Part shown: piece after piece, positions 10,040-17,826 of the stretch | How the letters are laid out: each line of letters starts with the position of its first letter | Numbering within the stretch: position 1 is the first letter of the stretch | Origin: Sphingomonas sp. LY29 | GTDB lineage: Bacteria > Pseudomonadota > Alphaproteobacteria > Sphingomonadales > Sphingomonadaceae | Direction of reading: 5' to 3' | Assembly: GCF_035593985.1 (NCBI RefSeq) | Contig: NZ_CP141587.1 | Span: 1,426,001 to 1,490,000 of the forward strand | DNA length: 64,000 bases | Translations under genes and position numbers: made by a program | Notes under the pieces: model-generated | What the model was told of the DNA's origin: nothing | The model's database searches: none | The model's input: only the letters and a program-made list of their open reading frames with translations

Positions 10040-11473
10040 TTAGAATGAGCCCGGCACCTCGCGCTGGGCCGTGTCAGGCGAATTCACCTGCAACAGTTCG
10101 CGCGGCTTGAGCGACTGGGCGCTTTGGCTGCCACTTGCGATCGGCGTGCACGTGCGCCCGGCAAGGAAGTCGAGCGCGCCCTTGACCGACGCCTCGGCCG
10201 GATCGCCCAGCGGTCGGAACAGGTCGTCCGCCGCCTGGCAGCTCGCCTCCACCTTGCCCGCAAGCCCGGTGTAGTAATCGCCTTGGCGGTTGGCGTTCTC
10301 GGTCCGGAAAGCAACGACGCGGAGGCGGTCGTCGCAGGCGCTGCGATCGAGTGCGATCTGGCCGACCGGCTTGCCATAGGTGTTGGTCCCGATCAGCGCG
10401 CTATTGGCGCGCAGGTAGGGGGTGAAGCTGTTGATCACCAACTCGCTGGCCGACGCGGTGCCGGTCGTGCCGATGAAGGCGAGCTTGGTCGGCGCGATCG
10501 ATTCCGGCTGGATGTCGAAGAAGGACGTCTCGTTGTTGCTCGCCTTTTCGGGGCGGAAGGTGGTGTAGCTAAACACGCTTCCCGACCGGCCGCCACCCAT
10601 CAGGTCGCCCATCAGTTCGGCGACGCTGACCAGTCCGCCGCCATTGTAGCGGAAGTCGACGATGACCTCGGTCACGCCCTGGCTCTTGAAGTTGGCGAAG
10701 GCCGCCCGAAGCTGCGGATTCGCGGTCGAGATGAAGGTGCGGAGGTTGACGTAGCCGACCTTCTTGCCGCCATCGTCGATGATCTTCGCGCCGTACCGCG
10801 AGGACACCGGCTGGATGTCGTAGTTGGCCTTCACCAGCGTCACGTCGCTGGTGACGCCATTCTTCGAGATCCGCAGCAGGCGGGAGACGCCCGGATCCGA
10901 CGGCCCCAAGGCATTTGTCACGCCCTGCGCACCCTCGGCGGCGAGGATCGACGACACGGTGCGGAGATTCGACGCCGAGGTGCCGATCGCGAGGATTTCG
11001 GTGCCGCGGTCGATCCCGGCGTTGAGCGCGGGCGCATTCTCGAACGCCTCAGCAACGATGACGCGGCCGCCGGCGGTGTCGTAGGTCAGGCGGACGCCGA
11101 ACCCTGCGCTGCTGCCGCTGTTATAAAAGGCATTCTCTTCGGCGATCGAGGTGATGTAGGTGAAGTAGCGGTCCTTCGACTGCGCGCGCGCGGTCGCGGT
11201 CAGCGCATCGATGAACCCCTGGACGCTGGTGTAGCCCGACGGGTCGAGCGCGGCCGGGAGCAGTTCGGGGAACAGGTACCATTCGCGCATCTGGGTGTTG
11301 ACCCAGTCCTGCCGCTCACGAAGAGAGCAGCCCGCGGTCGGGGTGGGCGAAGGCGTGGGGCTAGGCGTCGGGACGGTCACTAGCGGGGGAGCACTGTCGC
11401 CGCCGCCTCCACCGCCGCACGACGAGAGGACTGCAACCAAGCTGACCAGTACCGGAAAACGCTTCACACCCAT
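10040..11473 (-). CDS. S41-family peptidase (C-terminal processing protease-like) lipoprotein
   Basis: 477-aa protease. The lipobox LSSC is followed by a glycine and proline/threonine spacer. A PDZ-like segment spans roughly residues 120-210. The S41 catalytic domain has FRYNGGG near residue 275, the nucleophile region GTASASELVIN (about 339-348) and the general-base lysine in TYGKPVG (about 368). It is therefore probably an active periplasmic Ser/Lys protease tethered to a membrane, which cleaves proteins at C-terminal tails. Monocistronic by spacing. Confidence 0.9.
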   Translation of the reverse strand: MGVKRFPVLVSLVAVLSSCGGGGGGDSAPPLVTVPTPSPTPSPTPTAGCSLRERQDWVNTQMREWYLFPELLPAALDPSGYTSVQGFIDALTATARAQSKDRYFTYITSIAEENAFYNSGSSAGFGVRLTYDTAGGRVIVAEAFENAPALNAGIDRGTEILAIGTSASNLRTVSSILAAEGAQGVTNALGPSDPGVSRLLRISKNGVTSDVTLVKANYDIQPVSSRYGAKIIDDGGKKVGYVNLRTFISTANPQLRAAFANFKSQGVTEVIVDFRYNGGGLVSVAELMGDLMGGGRSGSVFSYTTFRPEKASNNETSFFDIQPESIAPTKLAFIGTTGTASASELVINSFTPYLRANSALIGTNTYGKPVGQIALDRSACDDRLRVVAFRTENANRQGDYYTGLAGKVEASCQAADDLFRPLGDPAEASVKGALDFLAGRTCTPIASGSQSAQSLKPRELLQVNSPDTAQREVPGSF

Positions 11474-11544
11474 GACAAACCCTCCCGCAATCTGAAAGGC
11501 TTATGCGGTAATTTCGGCTTTGTCAGCGAAATTGTTTCGGGTGG

Positions 11545-12225
11545 CTAGCGGACCGCGCGGGCGAGCGACGAGGAGCGGTGGCGGCGGCCATGCAACCACG
11601 TCGATTTGTGGCCGAGCGTGATGACCGGTTCGAAGCGGGCATGTTCCTCAGGCGTCATCGGTCGCGCCTCGCGGTCGTCTAGCACGTAAAAGCGGTCGTT
11701 GGCGCGCGCGAACAGCAGCGTGTCGAGCCCGCGACTACGGTCCTTGCCGACACTGATGTAGAGATCGCTTGCGGGAAAGCCGGCGGCCTTGAGCACCTGG
11801 ATCTTGGCGATGGCGATGTCCTCGGCATCGCCCCGGCCGCGCGACAGCGTTTCGGATGCATTCGCCCAATAATCGGCCACCCGATATTCGTCGAGGTCGC
11901 GGCGCCACGTCACTCGACGCCCGATTTCGGACTGCACCGCCGAAAGCATCGTCAGCGAATCGAGCCCGCGAAGGCGTGACGCGAGCGCCAGGATTCGCGG
12001 GTCGGCTTGGTCGGCAGCCGACACGCGCCGCCATCGTACGTCATAAGGCGTCACGCCCGACGCCAGCGCCATCGTGCCATAGATGTTCGGTTTGGTCGGC
12101 ATGGCTGGCGGAATGCGTTTGCCCACGACCAAAATTGATTGTGGCTGGACGGGCGTAAAGGCGGTCATTGCGGGGGCGCCGGAAACGGCGGCAGCGATCG
12201 TTGCGGCGAACAAAAGTCCCGTCAT
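11545..12225 (-). CDS. Transglutaminase-like (BTLCP/DUF920) protein with lost catalytic cysteine
   Basis: About 226 aa with a signal peptide (ending SGAPA). The fold is the bacterial transglutaminase-like cysteine proteinase family, known for LapG-type periplasmic proteases. The expected GDCEDYA motif reads GDAEDIA, so the nucleophilic cysteine is alanine (GCC codon). The histidine region LYISVGKDRSRGLDTLLFAR is not a clean match (no H-A-V), while the downstream YVLDD is kept. It is probably catalytically dead, perhaps a binding protein. The ATG at 12225 has AGGGG at 7-nt spacing; ATGs at 12231 and 12270 are alternatives. Confidence 0.75.
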   Translation of the reverse strand: MTGLLFAATIAAAVSGAPAMTAFTPVQPQSILVVGKRIPPAMPTKPNIYGTMALASGVTPYDVRWRRVSAADQADPRILALASRLRGLDSLTMLSAVQSEIGRRVTWRRDLDEYRVADYWANASETLSRGRGDAEDIAIAKIQVLKAAGFPASDLYISVGKDRSRGLDTLLFARANDRFYVLDDREARPMTPEEHARFEPVITLGHKSTWLHGRRHRSSSLARAVR

Positions 12226-12269
12226 CGTCATCCCCTGAAGTGCGACAGGAGGATGCGTGCGAGGCGCCA

Positions 12270-12286
12270 TTAACGGAAGCAGTTAA
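12270..12286. promoter_or_regulatory. TTAAC-N7-GTTAA inverted repeat
   Basis: TTAAC (12270-12274) and GTTAA (12282-12286) form a dyad about 45 bp upstream of the start at 12225. It could be an operator. CtrA sites have direct TTAA-N7-TTAA spacing; here the TTAA cores are 9 bp apart, so CtrA is not a good match. Confidence 0.3.
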
Positions 12287-12461
12287 CAACCGGCTGCGTA
12301 ATTAATACGGCTCCGTGATGAATCTGCCACAATCGGCGGTTTTGCGGGCTTTTCGTCGCCTGAATGACCGGACGGAATGGCGTCAGATCAGTAAGTTAAG
12401 CGCTTGGGGAACGACCCGACGAAGATTGTAACGTGAAGCAGCTAGGGCGAGCCTACCCCGC

Positions 12462-12983
12462 TCAGCGCTTGAGCGCGTTAACCGCAGCAAGCGTCCGACT
12501 GACATGGTCCTTCCAGCTGAGGTCGCTGTGAACCATCGTGATTCGGCCGTCGCGGGCGATCACGTAACTGGTGCGGTCGGACAGTTCGGGCTTGGCGGTC
12601 AAGGTCACATCGAACGCCTTTATCGTGGCCGGAGAGGCGCTCGCCACCGGAAAGGTCCCGCGGCATGCCTCGGTCGAAAAGCGCTTGAGCGTAGGCAAGT
12701 CGTCTGCGCTCAGCCCAATCACCCGCGCGCCCGCCTGACGGAACTTGGGCATCGCATCGGCAAACGCCTTCGCCTCGAGCGTGCACCCCTCGGTGAAGGC
12801 CTTCGGAAAGAAATAGAGCACGACCGGCCCGCTCTTCAATTGCTCGGCAAGGTGGAGACGGAACGGCTTCCCGCCGATCGCGCCCATCGTCTTGAAGTCT
12901 GGCGCCTTGGCCCCGACCGGAAGCGCGCCGAGCGCTGGCGTGGCGAGCAGGCCGAGAGCCAGGAAGGGTAAAAGATGTCGCAT
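12462..12983 (-). CDS. Secreted peroxiredoxin (AhpC/TSA, Bcp-like)
   Basis: 173-aa thiol peroxidase with a signal peptide (LALGLLATPALG), so it acts in the periplasm against peroxides. The peroxidatic cysteine is in FFPKAFTEGCTLEAKAF. A second cysteine in STEACRGTFPV could resolve it. GGAG lies 7 nt before the ATG and overlaps the end of the upstream lipoprotein gene. It is the last gene in the row that follows the sigma54 promoter at 14681-14700, so envelope-stress control is possible. Confidence 0.88.
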   Translation of the reverse strand: MRHLLPFLALGLLATPALGALPVGAKAPDFKTMGAIGGKPFRLHLAEQLKSGPVVLYFFPKAFTEGCTLEAKAFADAMPKFRQAGARVIGLSADDLPTLKRFSTEACRGTFPVASASPATIKAFDVTLTAKPELSDRTSYVIARDGRITMVHSDLSWKDHVSRTLAAVNALKR

Positions 12984-12993
12984 AGAGGTCTCC

Positions 12994-13581
12994 TCAGGCG
13001 CCCCAGGGCGCGGGCGGCGGGTCGATGGGTCGGGTCAGGTCGACTTCGACGCGGAAGAAGCGCGCCCCGGGTCCGGGCGGACGGCGCAGTTCATAGGCGA
13101 ACACCTCCTCGCCCACGTCGATCGCCCAGATGTTGCTGTTCGACACCGCGCGACCGCTGGCCATGAACATGGCGATCGAGGCGGCATCGGCGGGAAAGGT
13201 CTGCCGATCGTCGCGACCCGGCGGTGCGCTATCCCCGCCGTACATGGTCAGCGCATCCGACGTGCCGTCCGAATGGCGATGGTCGTGCTTCAGCCGAAGG
13301 CCCGATGCCGTGCGGGTCACGACCCAGGTCCGCGATCGATCATCGCCGACGTGGAAGGGGATGCGAATCTCATCGGCGCGGCATTCGCGCACGTGCATGA
13401 GGAGCGGCTTGCCGGCGAAATCGGCGTCGGCCGCGTCGGTGGTGATGACGCGGCCGGCAAAGGCCTTGCCGCACAGGCTCGACAGCTTTGCCATGAAACG
13501 GTCGGCGGGATCCGATGAGACCGATGCGGTCTGGCAGGCCGAGAGCAAGAGCGTCGCAGCCAGGGCAATGGCGGCCTTCAA
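12994..13581 (-). CDS. Putative lipoprotein of unknown function
   Basis: About 195 aa. The lipobox LLLSAC lies near the N-terminus and is followed by a soluble domain with cysteines (LSSLCGKAFAG, VRECRADEIRI) and the repeating strands RTWVVTRTASGLRLKHDHRH and FFRVEVDLTRP. No known family recognised. The TTG at 13581 overlaps the stop of the upstream gene (TTGA) and gives a normal lipoprotein start (MKAAIALAAT). A GTG at 13602 would give a more basic N-terminus and is a real alternative. Confidence 0.65.
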   Translation of the reverse strand: MKAAIALAATLLLSACQTASVSSDPADRFMAKLSSLCGKAFAGRVITTDAADADFAGKPLLMHVRECRADEIRIPFHVGDDRSRTWVVTRTASGLRLKHDHRHSDGTSDALTMYGGDSAPPGRDDRQTFPADAASIAMFMASGRAVSNSNIWAIDVGEEVFAYELRRPPGPGARFFRVEVDLTRPIDPPPAPWGA

Positions 13582-13727
13582 GCGATGGCGCCGATAATCC
13601 ACACCGCCGACATGGCCAGCACGATCAGCAGGAGCGAGAAGCCGAGCACATAGCGGACGCCGTGCGCCTTGACCGCGCCGGTGGCCTCGGTTTCGTTGAG
13701 ATGTACCTCGTCGCCTTTGCGTTCCAT
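13578..13727 (-). CDS. Small single-span membrane protein (49 aa)
   Basis: Starts MERKGDEVHLNETEATGAVK and ends in one transmembrane helix (YVLGFSLLLIVLAMSAVWII). The N-terminal half is charged and probably cytoplasmic. GGAGGAG lies about 8 nt before the ATG. It sits between the channel gene and the lipoprotein gene, all on the same strand with short gaps. Function not known. Confidence 0.75.
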   Translation of the reverse strand: MERKGDEVHLNETEATGAVKAHGVRYVLGFSLLLIVLAMSAVWIIGAIA

Positions 13728-13773
13728 CGGCTGGCTCCTCCAAGCGGTCAGTCGACCATAACCCATGCGACGG

Positions 13774-14205
13774 TCAGCGGGTAGGCCCGCGAACGCGATG
13801 GATGACGGTCACGAAGAATGCGGTCGACCAGCCGAGCAGGATGACGCCGTTGATCCCTTCGATCGCGGCGATCAGCTTCCATGAGGCGGTGACGCCTTCG
13901 TCGTCATAGCCGACGGTGCCATAGGTAATGGTGGAGAAATAGACCGCGGTGGCCAGGTCGGGAAGCGCGCCGAGCCAGAGGTAAAGCGCGCCGTAGAGCC
14001 AGATTTCGACGCCGTGCAGCGCGAACAGGGCGATCACCAGCATCAGCGTGAAGACGAGGCCTCGCGGGCTGGCGATGGAGAAGTGGAACTCGCGCTCGGT
14101 CCCTTCTTCCATCCGGAGCAACCGAGCCAGCGCGAACAGCCCGACCCCGTGGATCGTCACCGTGGCCATGACCATGACCGTGGCGACCATCAGTTGCTCG
14201 ATCAT
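13774..14205 (-). CDS. Two-transmembrane ion channel (potassium channel-like)
   Basis: 143-aa protein with an N-terminal helix, then the pore unit: a transmembrane helix (FTLMLVIALFALHGVEIWLYG), a pore loop STITYGTVGYDDEG and a final helix (GINGVILLGWSTAFFVTV). The filter reads TVGYDD where potassium channels have TVGYGD, so the last filter glycine is aspartate. It matches the Ion_trans_2 family in layout. Selectivity is uncertain because of that change. AGGGGGTGG precedes the start. Confidence 0.85.
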   Translation of the reverse strand: MIEQLMVATVMVMATVTIHGVGLFALARLLRMEEGTEREFHFSIASPRGLVFTLMLVIALFALHGVEIWLYGALYLWLGALPDLATAVYFSTITYGTVGYDDEGVTASWKLIAAIEGINGVILLGWSTAFFVTVIHRVRGPTR

Positions 14206-14287
14206 TCGCCACCCCCTTCATGTTCGCCCGGCGCCCAGCATGGGCGGGCGGCGGGGCGACATCAAGCGCGGGAGCTGGCGCCGCCGA

Positions 14288-14476
14288 TCAGCGGTCGTCG
14301 GCGGCGAGCCAGCCGGTGAGGATGTAGAACAGGACGGCGACGGGGCCGCTGACCAGCGTCAGCGCGATCATGCCGAGGCGGACGAGCAGGACGTCGATGC
14401 CAAGCCAGTCGGCGAGGCCGGCGCACACGCCCATGAGCTTACCGCGGGCACTGTTGATGACGAAACGACCGTTCAT
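14288..14476 (-). CDS. PspC-domain membrane protein
   Basis: 62-aa protein that is nearly all PspC domain: RGKLMGVCAGLADWLGIDVL followed by a long hydrophobic region (LVRLGMIALTLVSGPVAVLF). PspC proteins of the phage shock response sense or relay inner-membrane stress. Here there is no pspA, pspB or pspF nearby. It follows the 36-aa gene by 44 bp with AGGGAAG as ribosome binding site and so shares the sigma54 promoter at 14681-14700. Confidence 0.9.
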   Translation of the reverse strand: MNGRFVINSARGKLMGVCAGLADWLGIDVLLVRLGMIALTLVSGPVAVLFYILTGWLAADDR

Positions 14477-14520
14477 GATGTTGGACTTCCCTGACTTGTG
14501 AGTGATGTGAGCTTAGTTCG

Positions 14521-14631
14521 TTACGCGATCGGGAGCGGGCCGATGGCGGCGCTGACGAACAGGAGCGAGACGACGAAGGCACCGGCGAGGCTGACGGCGG
14601 TGTGGCGAATTGCGTCGAACGAGGTGATCAT
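14521..14631 (-). CDS. 36-aa membrane peptide upstream of pspC
   Basis: Peptide starting MITSFDAIRHTAVSLAGAF with one hydrophobic helix (AVSLAGAFVVSLLFVSAAIG) and the ending PLPIA. Similar tiny proteins with a D-x-x-R-x N-terminus and a single helix occur in other sphingomonads in my memory, unannotated. It is the first gene after a sigma54-type promoter, with an untranslated leader of about 40 nt. CACAAG before the ATG is a weak ribosome site. A role as a membrane-stress effector or PspB-like partner of PspC is inference. Confidence 0.7.
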   Translation of the reverse strand: MITSFDAIRHTAVSLAGAFVVSLLFVSAAIGPLPIA

Positions 14632-14680
14632 CTTGTGTTTCCCTTTGTCTGTAGCGGCCCATGATTGGGCTCGGACTTAC

Positions 14681-14700
14681 AAATGCAGGGAGCGTGCCAA
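14681..14700 (-). promoter_or_regulatory. Sigma54 (RpoN) -24/-12 promoter
   Basis: On the minus strand the bases read TTGGCACGCTCCCTGCATTT. GG and GC are separated by exactly 10 nt, matching the sigma54 consensus TGGCACG-N4-TTGCA except for CTGC at -12. It is intergenic, oriented toward the 36-aa peptide and pspC, with transcription expected to begin near 14673. Confidence 0.8.
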
Positions 14701-14774
14701 ATGAAATTATGGCGCGTTTTCAATGATTCCGGATCGCGCTTGGGAAAAGTCGCCAGTGCTTAGCGCGAACAGTT

Positions 14775-14787
14775 GGGAAATTTTCCC
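14775..14787. promoter_or_regulatory. Candidate enhancer palindrome for the sigma54 promoter
   Basis: GGGAAATTTTCCC is an inverted repeat about 108 bp upstream of the predicted start, a normal distance for a bacterial enhancer-binding protein. A partial copy (GGGAAAA) lies at about 14741-14747. It also sits directly after the stop of the dehydrogenase gene, so an RNA-level role is possible. Confidence 0.4.
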
Positions 14788-14789
14788 GA

Positions 14790-15644
14790 TCAACCGTTGA
14801 CGACGGTGCCGCCGTTAGGGTGAAGCACCTGCCCCGCCATGTAGCTACTGTCTTCGCACGCGAGGAACAGAAAGCTGGGTGCGACCTCGTTCGGCTGGCC
14901 GGGACGCCCCATCGGCGTGTCCTTGCCGAAGTCGGGAATTTTTCCCGGTGGCTGGCCACCCGACGGATTGAGCGGAGTCCAGATCGGACCCGGCGCGACG
15001 CCATTCACGCGAATGCCCTTGTCGATCAGGTTTTGCGACAGCGAACGGGTGAAGGCGGTGATGGCGCCCTTGGTCGACGAATAGTCGAGCAGGATCGGCG
15101 CGCCCTGGTACATGGTGATCGAAGTGCAGTTGATGATCGTCGAGCCGCGCTTCAGGTGAGGCAGCGCCGCCTGCACCATGAAGAACATCGAGTAGATGTT
15201 GCTCTGGAAGGTGCGCTTGAGCTGTTCCTCGGTGATGTCGCGGATGTCTTCGTCGGGATGCTGCTCTCCCGCGTTGTTGACGAGGATGTCGACCCCGCCA
15301 AGTTCTTCGACGACCTTCGCGACCGACTCCTCGCAAAAAGCTTTCTCGCCAAGATCGCCGCGAACCATGATCGCCTTGCGGCCCTCGGCTTCGACAAGCT
15401 TCTTGGTTTTTTTTGCGTCCTCGTCTTCGCAAAGGTAGAAGATCGCGACATCGGCGCCTTCGCGCGCGAACAGGACCGCGACGGCGCGGCCGATCCCGCT
15501 GTCGGCACCGGTAACGATTGCGGTCTTACCGTCGAGGCGACCGGAGCCGGAATAGCGCGGTTCCCAATCGGGTTTGGGTTCGAGGTTTGCCTCACTGCCG
15601 GGCAGGCGATCTTCGTGGATCATCGGCTCGACGGTCGTCGACAT
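14790..15644 (-). CDS. SDR-family oxidoreductase, general-stress (YhdF/Gsp39) type
   Basis: 284-aa NAD(P)-dependent short-chain dehydrogenase. The N-terminal extension (RLPGSEANLEPKPDWEPRY) is typical of the stress-induced glucose/ribitol dehydrogenase-like group. The cofactor motif TGADSGIGRA, the NNAG motif (VNNAGEQHP) and the catalytic YSSTKGA are intact. Substrate unknown. It lies 7 bp after the small secreted-protein gene, so both share a promoter. Relatives in alphaproteobacteria are often part of the EcfG general stress response. Confidence 0.9.
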   Translation of the reverse strand: MSTTVEPMIHEDRLPGSEANLEPKPDWEPRYSGSGRLDGKTAIVTGADSGIGRAVAVLFAREGADVAIFYLCEDEDAKKTKKLVEAEGRKAIMVRGDLGEKAFCEESVAKVVEELGGVDILVNNAGEQHPDEDIRDITEEQLKRTFQSNIYSMFFMVQAALPHLKRGSTIINCTSITMYQGAPILLDYSSTKGAITAFTRSLSQNLIDKGIRVNGVAPGPIWTPLNPSGGQPPGKIPDFGKDTPMGRPGQPNEVAPSFLFLACEDSSYMAGQVLHPNGGTVVNG

Positions 15645-15651
15645 CGGGTGA

Positions 15652-15900
15652 TCAGCCCTGGCGCGAATTGGCGGGTGCGCGGAGCTTCAGATTGCGTTCC
15701 GCCGCCGGTGCCTTGGCCGGGCGACATTCCGCCATGATCGTCGGAAAATCGAAATCGCCGCTATCGGCGAGAGCCGAAGTGGTCGCCGCCGAACAGGCCT
15801 GCTGGCTTTCGTAGCGCGCGGGCATAGTCGCGACCGGCGTGCAGGCGGCCGAACCGTCGGCGCAACCCAGAATGGCAATGACGAAGAAACCGGGACCCAT
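15652..15900 (-). CDS. Small secreted cysteine-containing protein (82 aa)
   Basis: Starts MGPGFFVIAILGCADGSAAC. A short hydrophobic N-terminus is followed by four cysteines (GCADGSAAC, QQACSAAT, AECRPAK) that could form two disulfides in the periplasm. I recall similar proteins as unannotated in sphingomonads. CGGAGAG lies 7 nt before the ATG at 15900; a longer upstream reading frame lacks a site. First gene of the dehydrogenase transcript. Confidence 0.7.
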   Translation of the reverse strand: MGPGFFVIAILGCADGSAACTPVATMPARYESQQACSAATTSALADSGDFDFPTIMAECRPAKAPAAERNLKLRAPANSRQG

Positions 15901-15929
15901 CTTCACTCTCCGTAAGGACTTGGCCCCAT

Positions 15930-15955
15930 AACCGCCGAGAAATTGCAACGGTTCC
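15930..15955 (-). promoter_or_regulatory. Possible EcfG (general stress sigma) promoter
   Basis: On the minus strand GGAAC (15955-15951) is followed after 17 nt by GGTT (15933-15930), close to the EcfG consensus GGAAC-N16/17-CGTT. It is about 30 bp before the small secreted-protein gene and its dehydrogenase partner. The -10 is not perfect. Confidence 0.45.
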
Positions 15956-15993
15956 AATTGCTTCGGCAATTCACGAGTGAATAATTTCGGGAA

Positions 15994-17754
15994 CTATTCG
16001 GTCATTAGACCATAGCCGAGCGTCTGGGCCCACTTGTCGAGCGTGGCATTCACGGGCGACAGTTGGTGAGCATAGCGCCGCCACCGGCCCGCCGCCCGGT
16101 TATGGAGCGGCTGGGTGACCTGGTCGTAGCTTGGCGTGGCGATCAGTCCGCGGCTCTTTGCGGTCGACCGATGATCCATCATTGCCGGTTTCCATGTCAG
16201 GCCGAGCCAGTCGACAAGCGGGCGGATCGACGCTTCGGGATCGTCGATCAGCCGTTCGTAGACGATGTCGAACGTGTCGAGCCTCAGGACCTCCTTCGAC
16301 TTGAACCACAGGCGGAGCGCCAGGTCATAGAATTCGGCAGCGTCCTCAAGATCGAGGAAATTGGCCATCGCGTCGTTGAGGCGAAAGGCCTGCAGCATGT
16401 TGCTGACGAGCGAATCCGCCGGATGGCGCTGCGCGAAAATGATCGGCGCATCGGGAAACAGGCGATTGATCGTCGCCGCGCCCGTCATCGCCAGCGGCAG
16501 CTTGTCGATGATCAGCCGTCCGCGACGCTCGGCCGCGACGTGTCGGTCGAGTTCCTCGAAATAGGCGGCGCGTGCGCGGGCCACGGCCTGCTCGTCGGCG
16601 GCCTGAGGAGCGCCGAGTTCCATCGCCGCCGCCTCGAGCATTCCCTTTTCCTCGACCACGACCACATCGGGGTGGCCCATCAGAAAGGTGTCGAGAAGGG
16701 TCGTCCCCGATCGTGGAAAACCGACTAGGAAGGCTGGCGACGCACGTTCCGGCGCGCTTGCGCGGGCGGCGGGCGCGATCGTGTCGAGCGCGTCGATCGC
16801 CTGCCGCAGGCGCTCCCGATGCGCGGCGGCACGGCGACGCCAGTGATCGGCGCCGGGAATAGCAGCGGCTCGCGACCGGGCGGCAGCGAAGGCTCGATCG
16901 GCGTTGCCCAGCCGGTCCGCAAGCGTCGCGATCAGCGCAAAGCGCCGCGACGGATCAAAGGGAGTTTCGCTGCCTTCCGCCAGCGACAGCGCATCGTCGA
17001 GCCGCCCTTCGCGCTTGGCAAGAAGCGCGCGGGCATAATCGACCTCGCTCCGGGCGTAGCCCTGACGATCGCCATGCTCGATCATTGCCGACAGCGTCGC
17101 ATCGTCCGCCGTGCGATCGGCCAGCAGGACAAGCGCCAGCCACGCCTCCTTGTCATCGGCGTCGTCGGCCAGCGCCGCCCGATCGATCGCCTTGGCCTCG
17201 TCGGTCCGGTCGAGTTGCGCCAGCGCATTCGCCCGGATGCGCAGGACGCTACGCGAGGTCGGAAGCTGGTCGACATGAGCCAGCGCATCGTCCGCTCGGT
17301 CGAGGCCGACGAGCAGCGCCGCCAGCCGCTCTCTCCCGCCATGATCGCCAAGGTCGAGTTCGGTCACGCGTACCAGCGCGGCCGCTTCCTCGGGCGCATC
17401 GCTGGCCTTGAACGCCGCTTCGGCACGCGTCCGCCACAGCGCGAGCAGCGCTGCGGGGTTTTGCGTCTGAAACGGAAAGGCAAGCGCTTCTTCGGGCTGC
17501 CCATTGTCGATCAGCGCGCGCATCAGCGTCATCAGGATTCCGGGGTGCCCAGGGGCGAAGCGCGCGGCCTCCCGCAGCACCGGTATCGCCTGGTCGAAGC
17601 GGCCGATCGAGCACCAGGCGGTTCCAATCAGATGCTTGCCCTGCGCCGGAGGCGCGCCCGGGAAGCTGGTCGCGATCAGTGCTTCGGCGGCGGCGGCATC
17701 GCCCTCGTTCAACTGCTGGGCGAGGCGAGGAAGGAGGTCGGCGGGGTTGGTCAT
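15994..17754 (-). CDS. TPR-containing sulfotransferase
   Basis: 586-aa protein. The N-terminal half (about residues 1-310) is tetratricopeptide-like helices. The C-terminal half is a sulfotransferase domain with the PAPS-binding loop VGFPRSGTTLLDTFL and a second conserved stretch FAQRHPADSLVSNMLQAF (3'-phosphate loop). It would transfer sulfate from PAPS to a protein or glycan held by the repeats. No signal peptide. The ABC gene on the other side is divergent, 72 bp away. Substrate unknown. Confidence 0.85.
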   Translation of the reverse strand: MTNPADLLPRLAQQLNEGDAAAAEALIATSFPGAPPAQGKHLIGTAWCSIGRFDQAIPVLREAARFAPGHPGILMTLMRALIDNGQPEEALAFPFQTQNPAALLALWRTRAEAAFKASDAPEEAAALVRVTELDLGDHGGRERLAALLVGLDRADDALAHVDQLPTSRSVLRIRANALAQLDRTDEAKAIDRAALADDADDKEAWLALVLLADRTADDATLSAMIEHGDRQGYARSEVDYARALLAKREGRLDDALSLAEGSETPFDPSRRFALIATLADRLGNADRAFAAARSRAAAIPGADHWRRRAAAHRERLRQAIDALDTIAPAARASAPERASPAFLVGFPRSGTTLLDTFLMGHPDVVVVEEKGMLEAAAMELGAPQAADEQAVARARAAYFEELDRHVAAERRGRLIIDKLPLAMTGAATINRLFPDAPIIFAQRHPADSLVSNMLQAFRLNDAMANFLDLEDAAEFYDLALRLWFKSKEVLRLDTFDIVYERLIDDPEASIRPLVDWLGLTWKPAMMDHRSTAKSRGLIATPSYDQVTQPLHNRAAGRWRRYAHQLSPVNATLDKWAQTLGYGLMTE

Positions 17755-17826
17755 GGCATCTCTTTGAGGGTGCCGACCGCCGCGTCAACATTGCTTAAGC
17801 GCGCCGCGCTTCCTACTTCCGGCGAG

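Noticed and set aside
16819..17826. Long N-terminal extension of the ABC exporter
   Set aside because: The extra 336 codons lie over the sulfotransferase gene, have no transporter features, and an ATG at 17827 fits the family.
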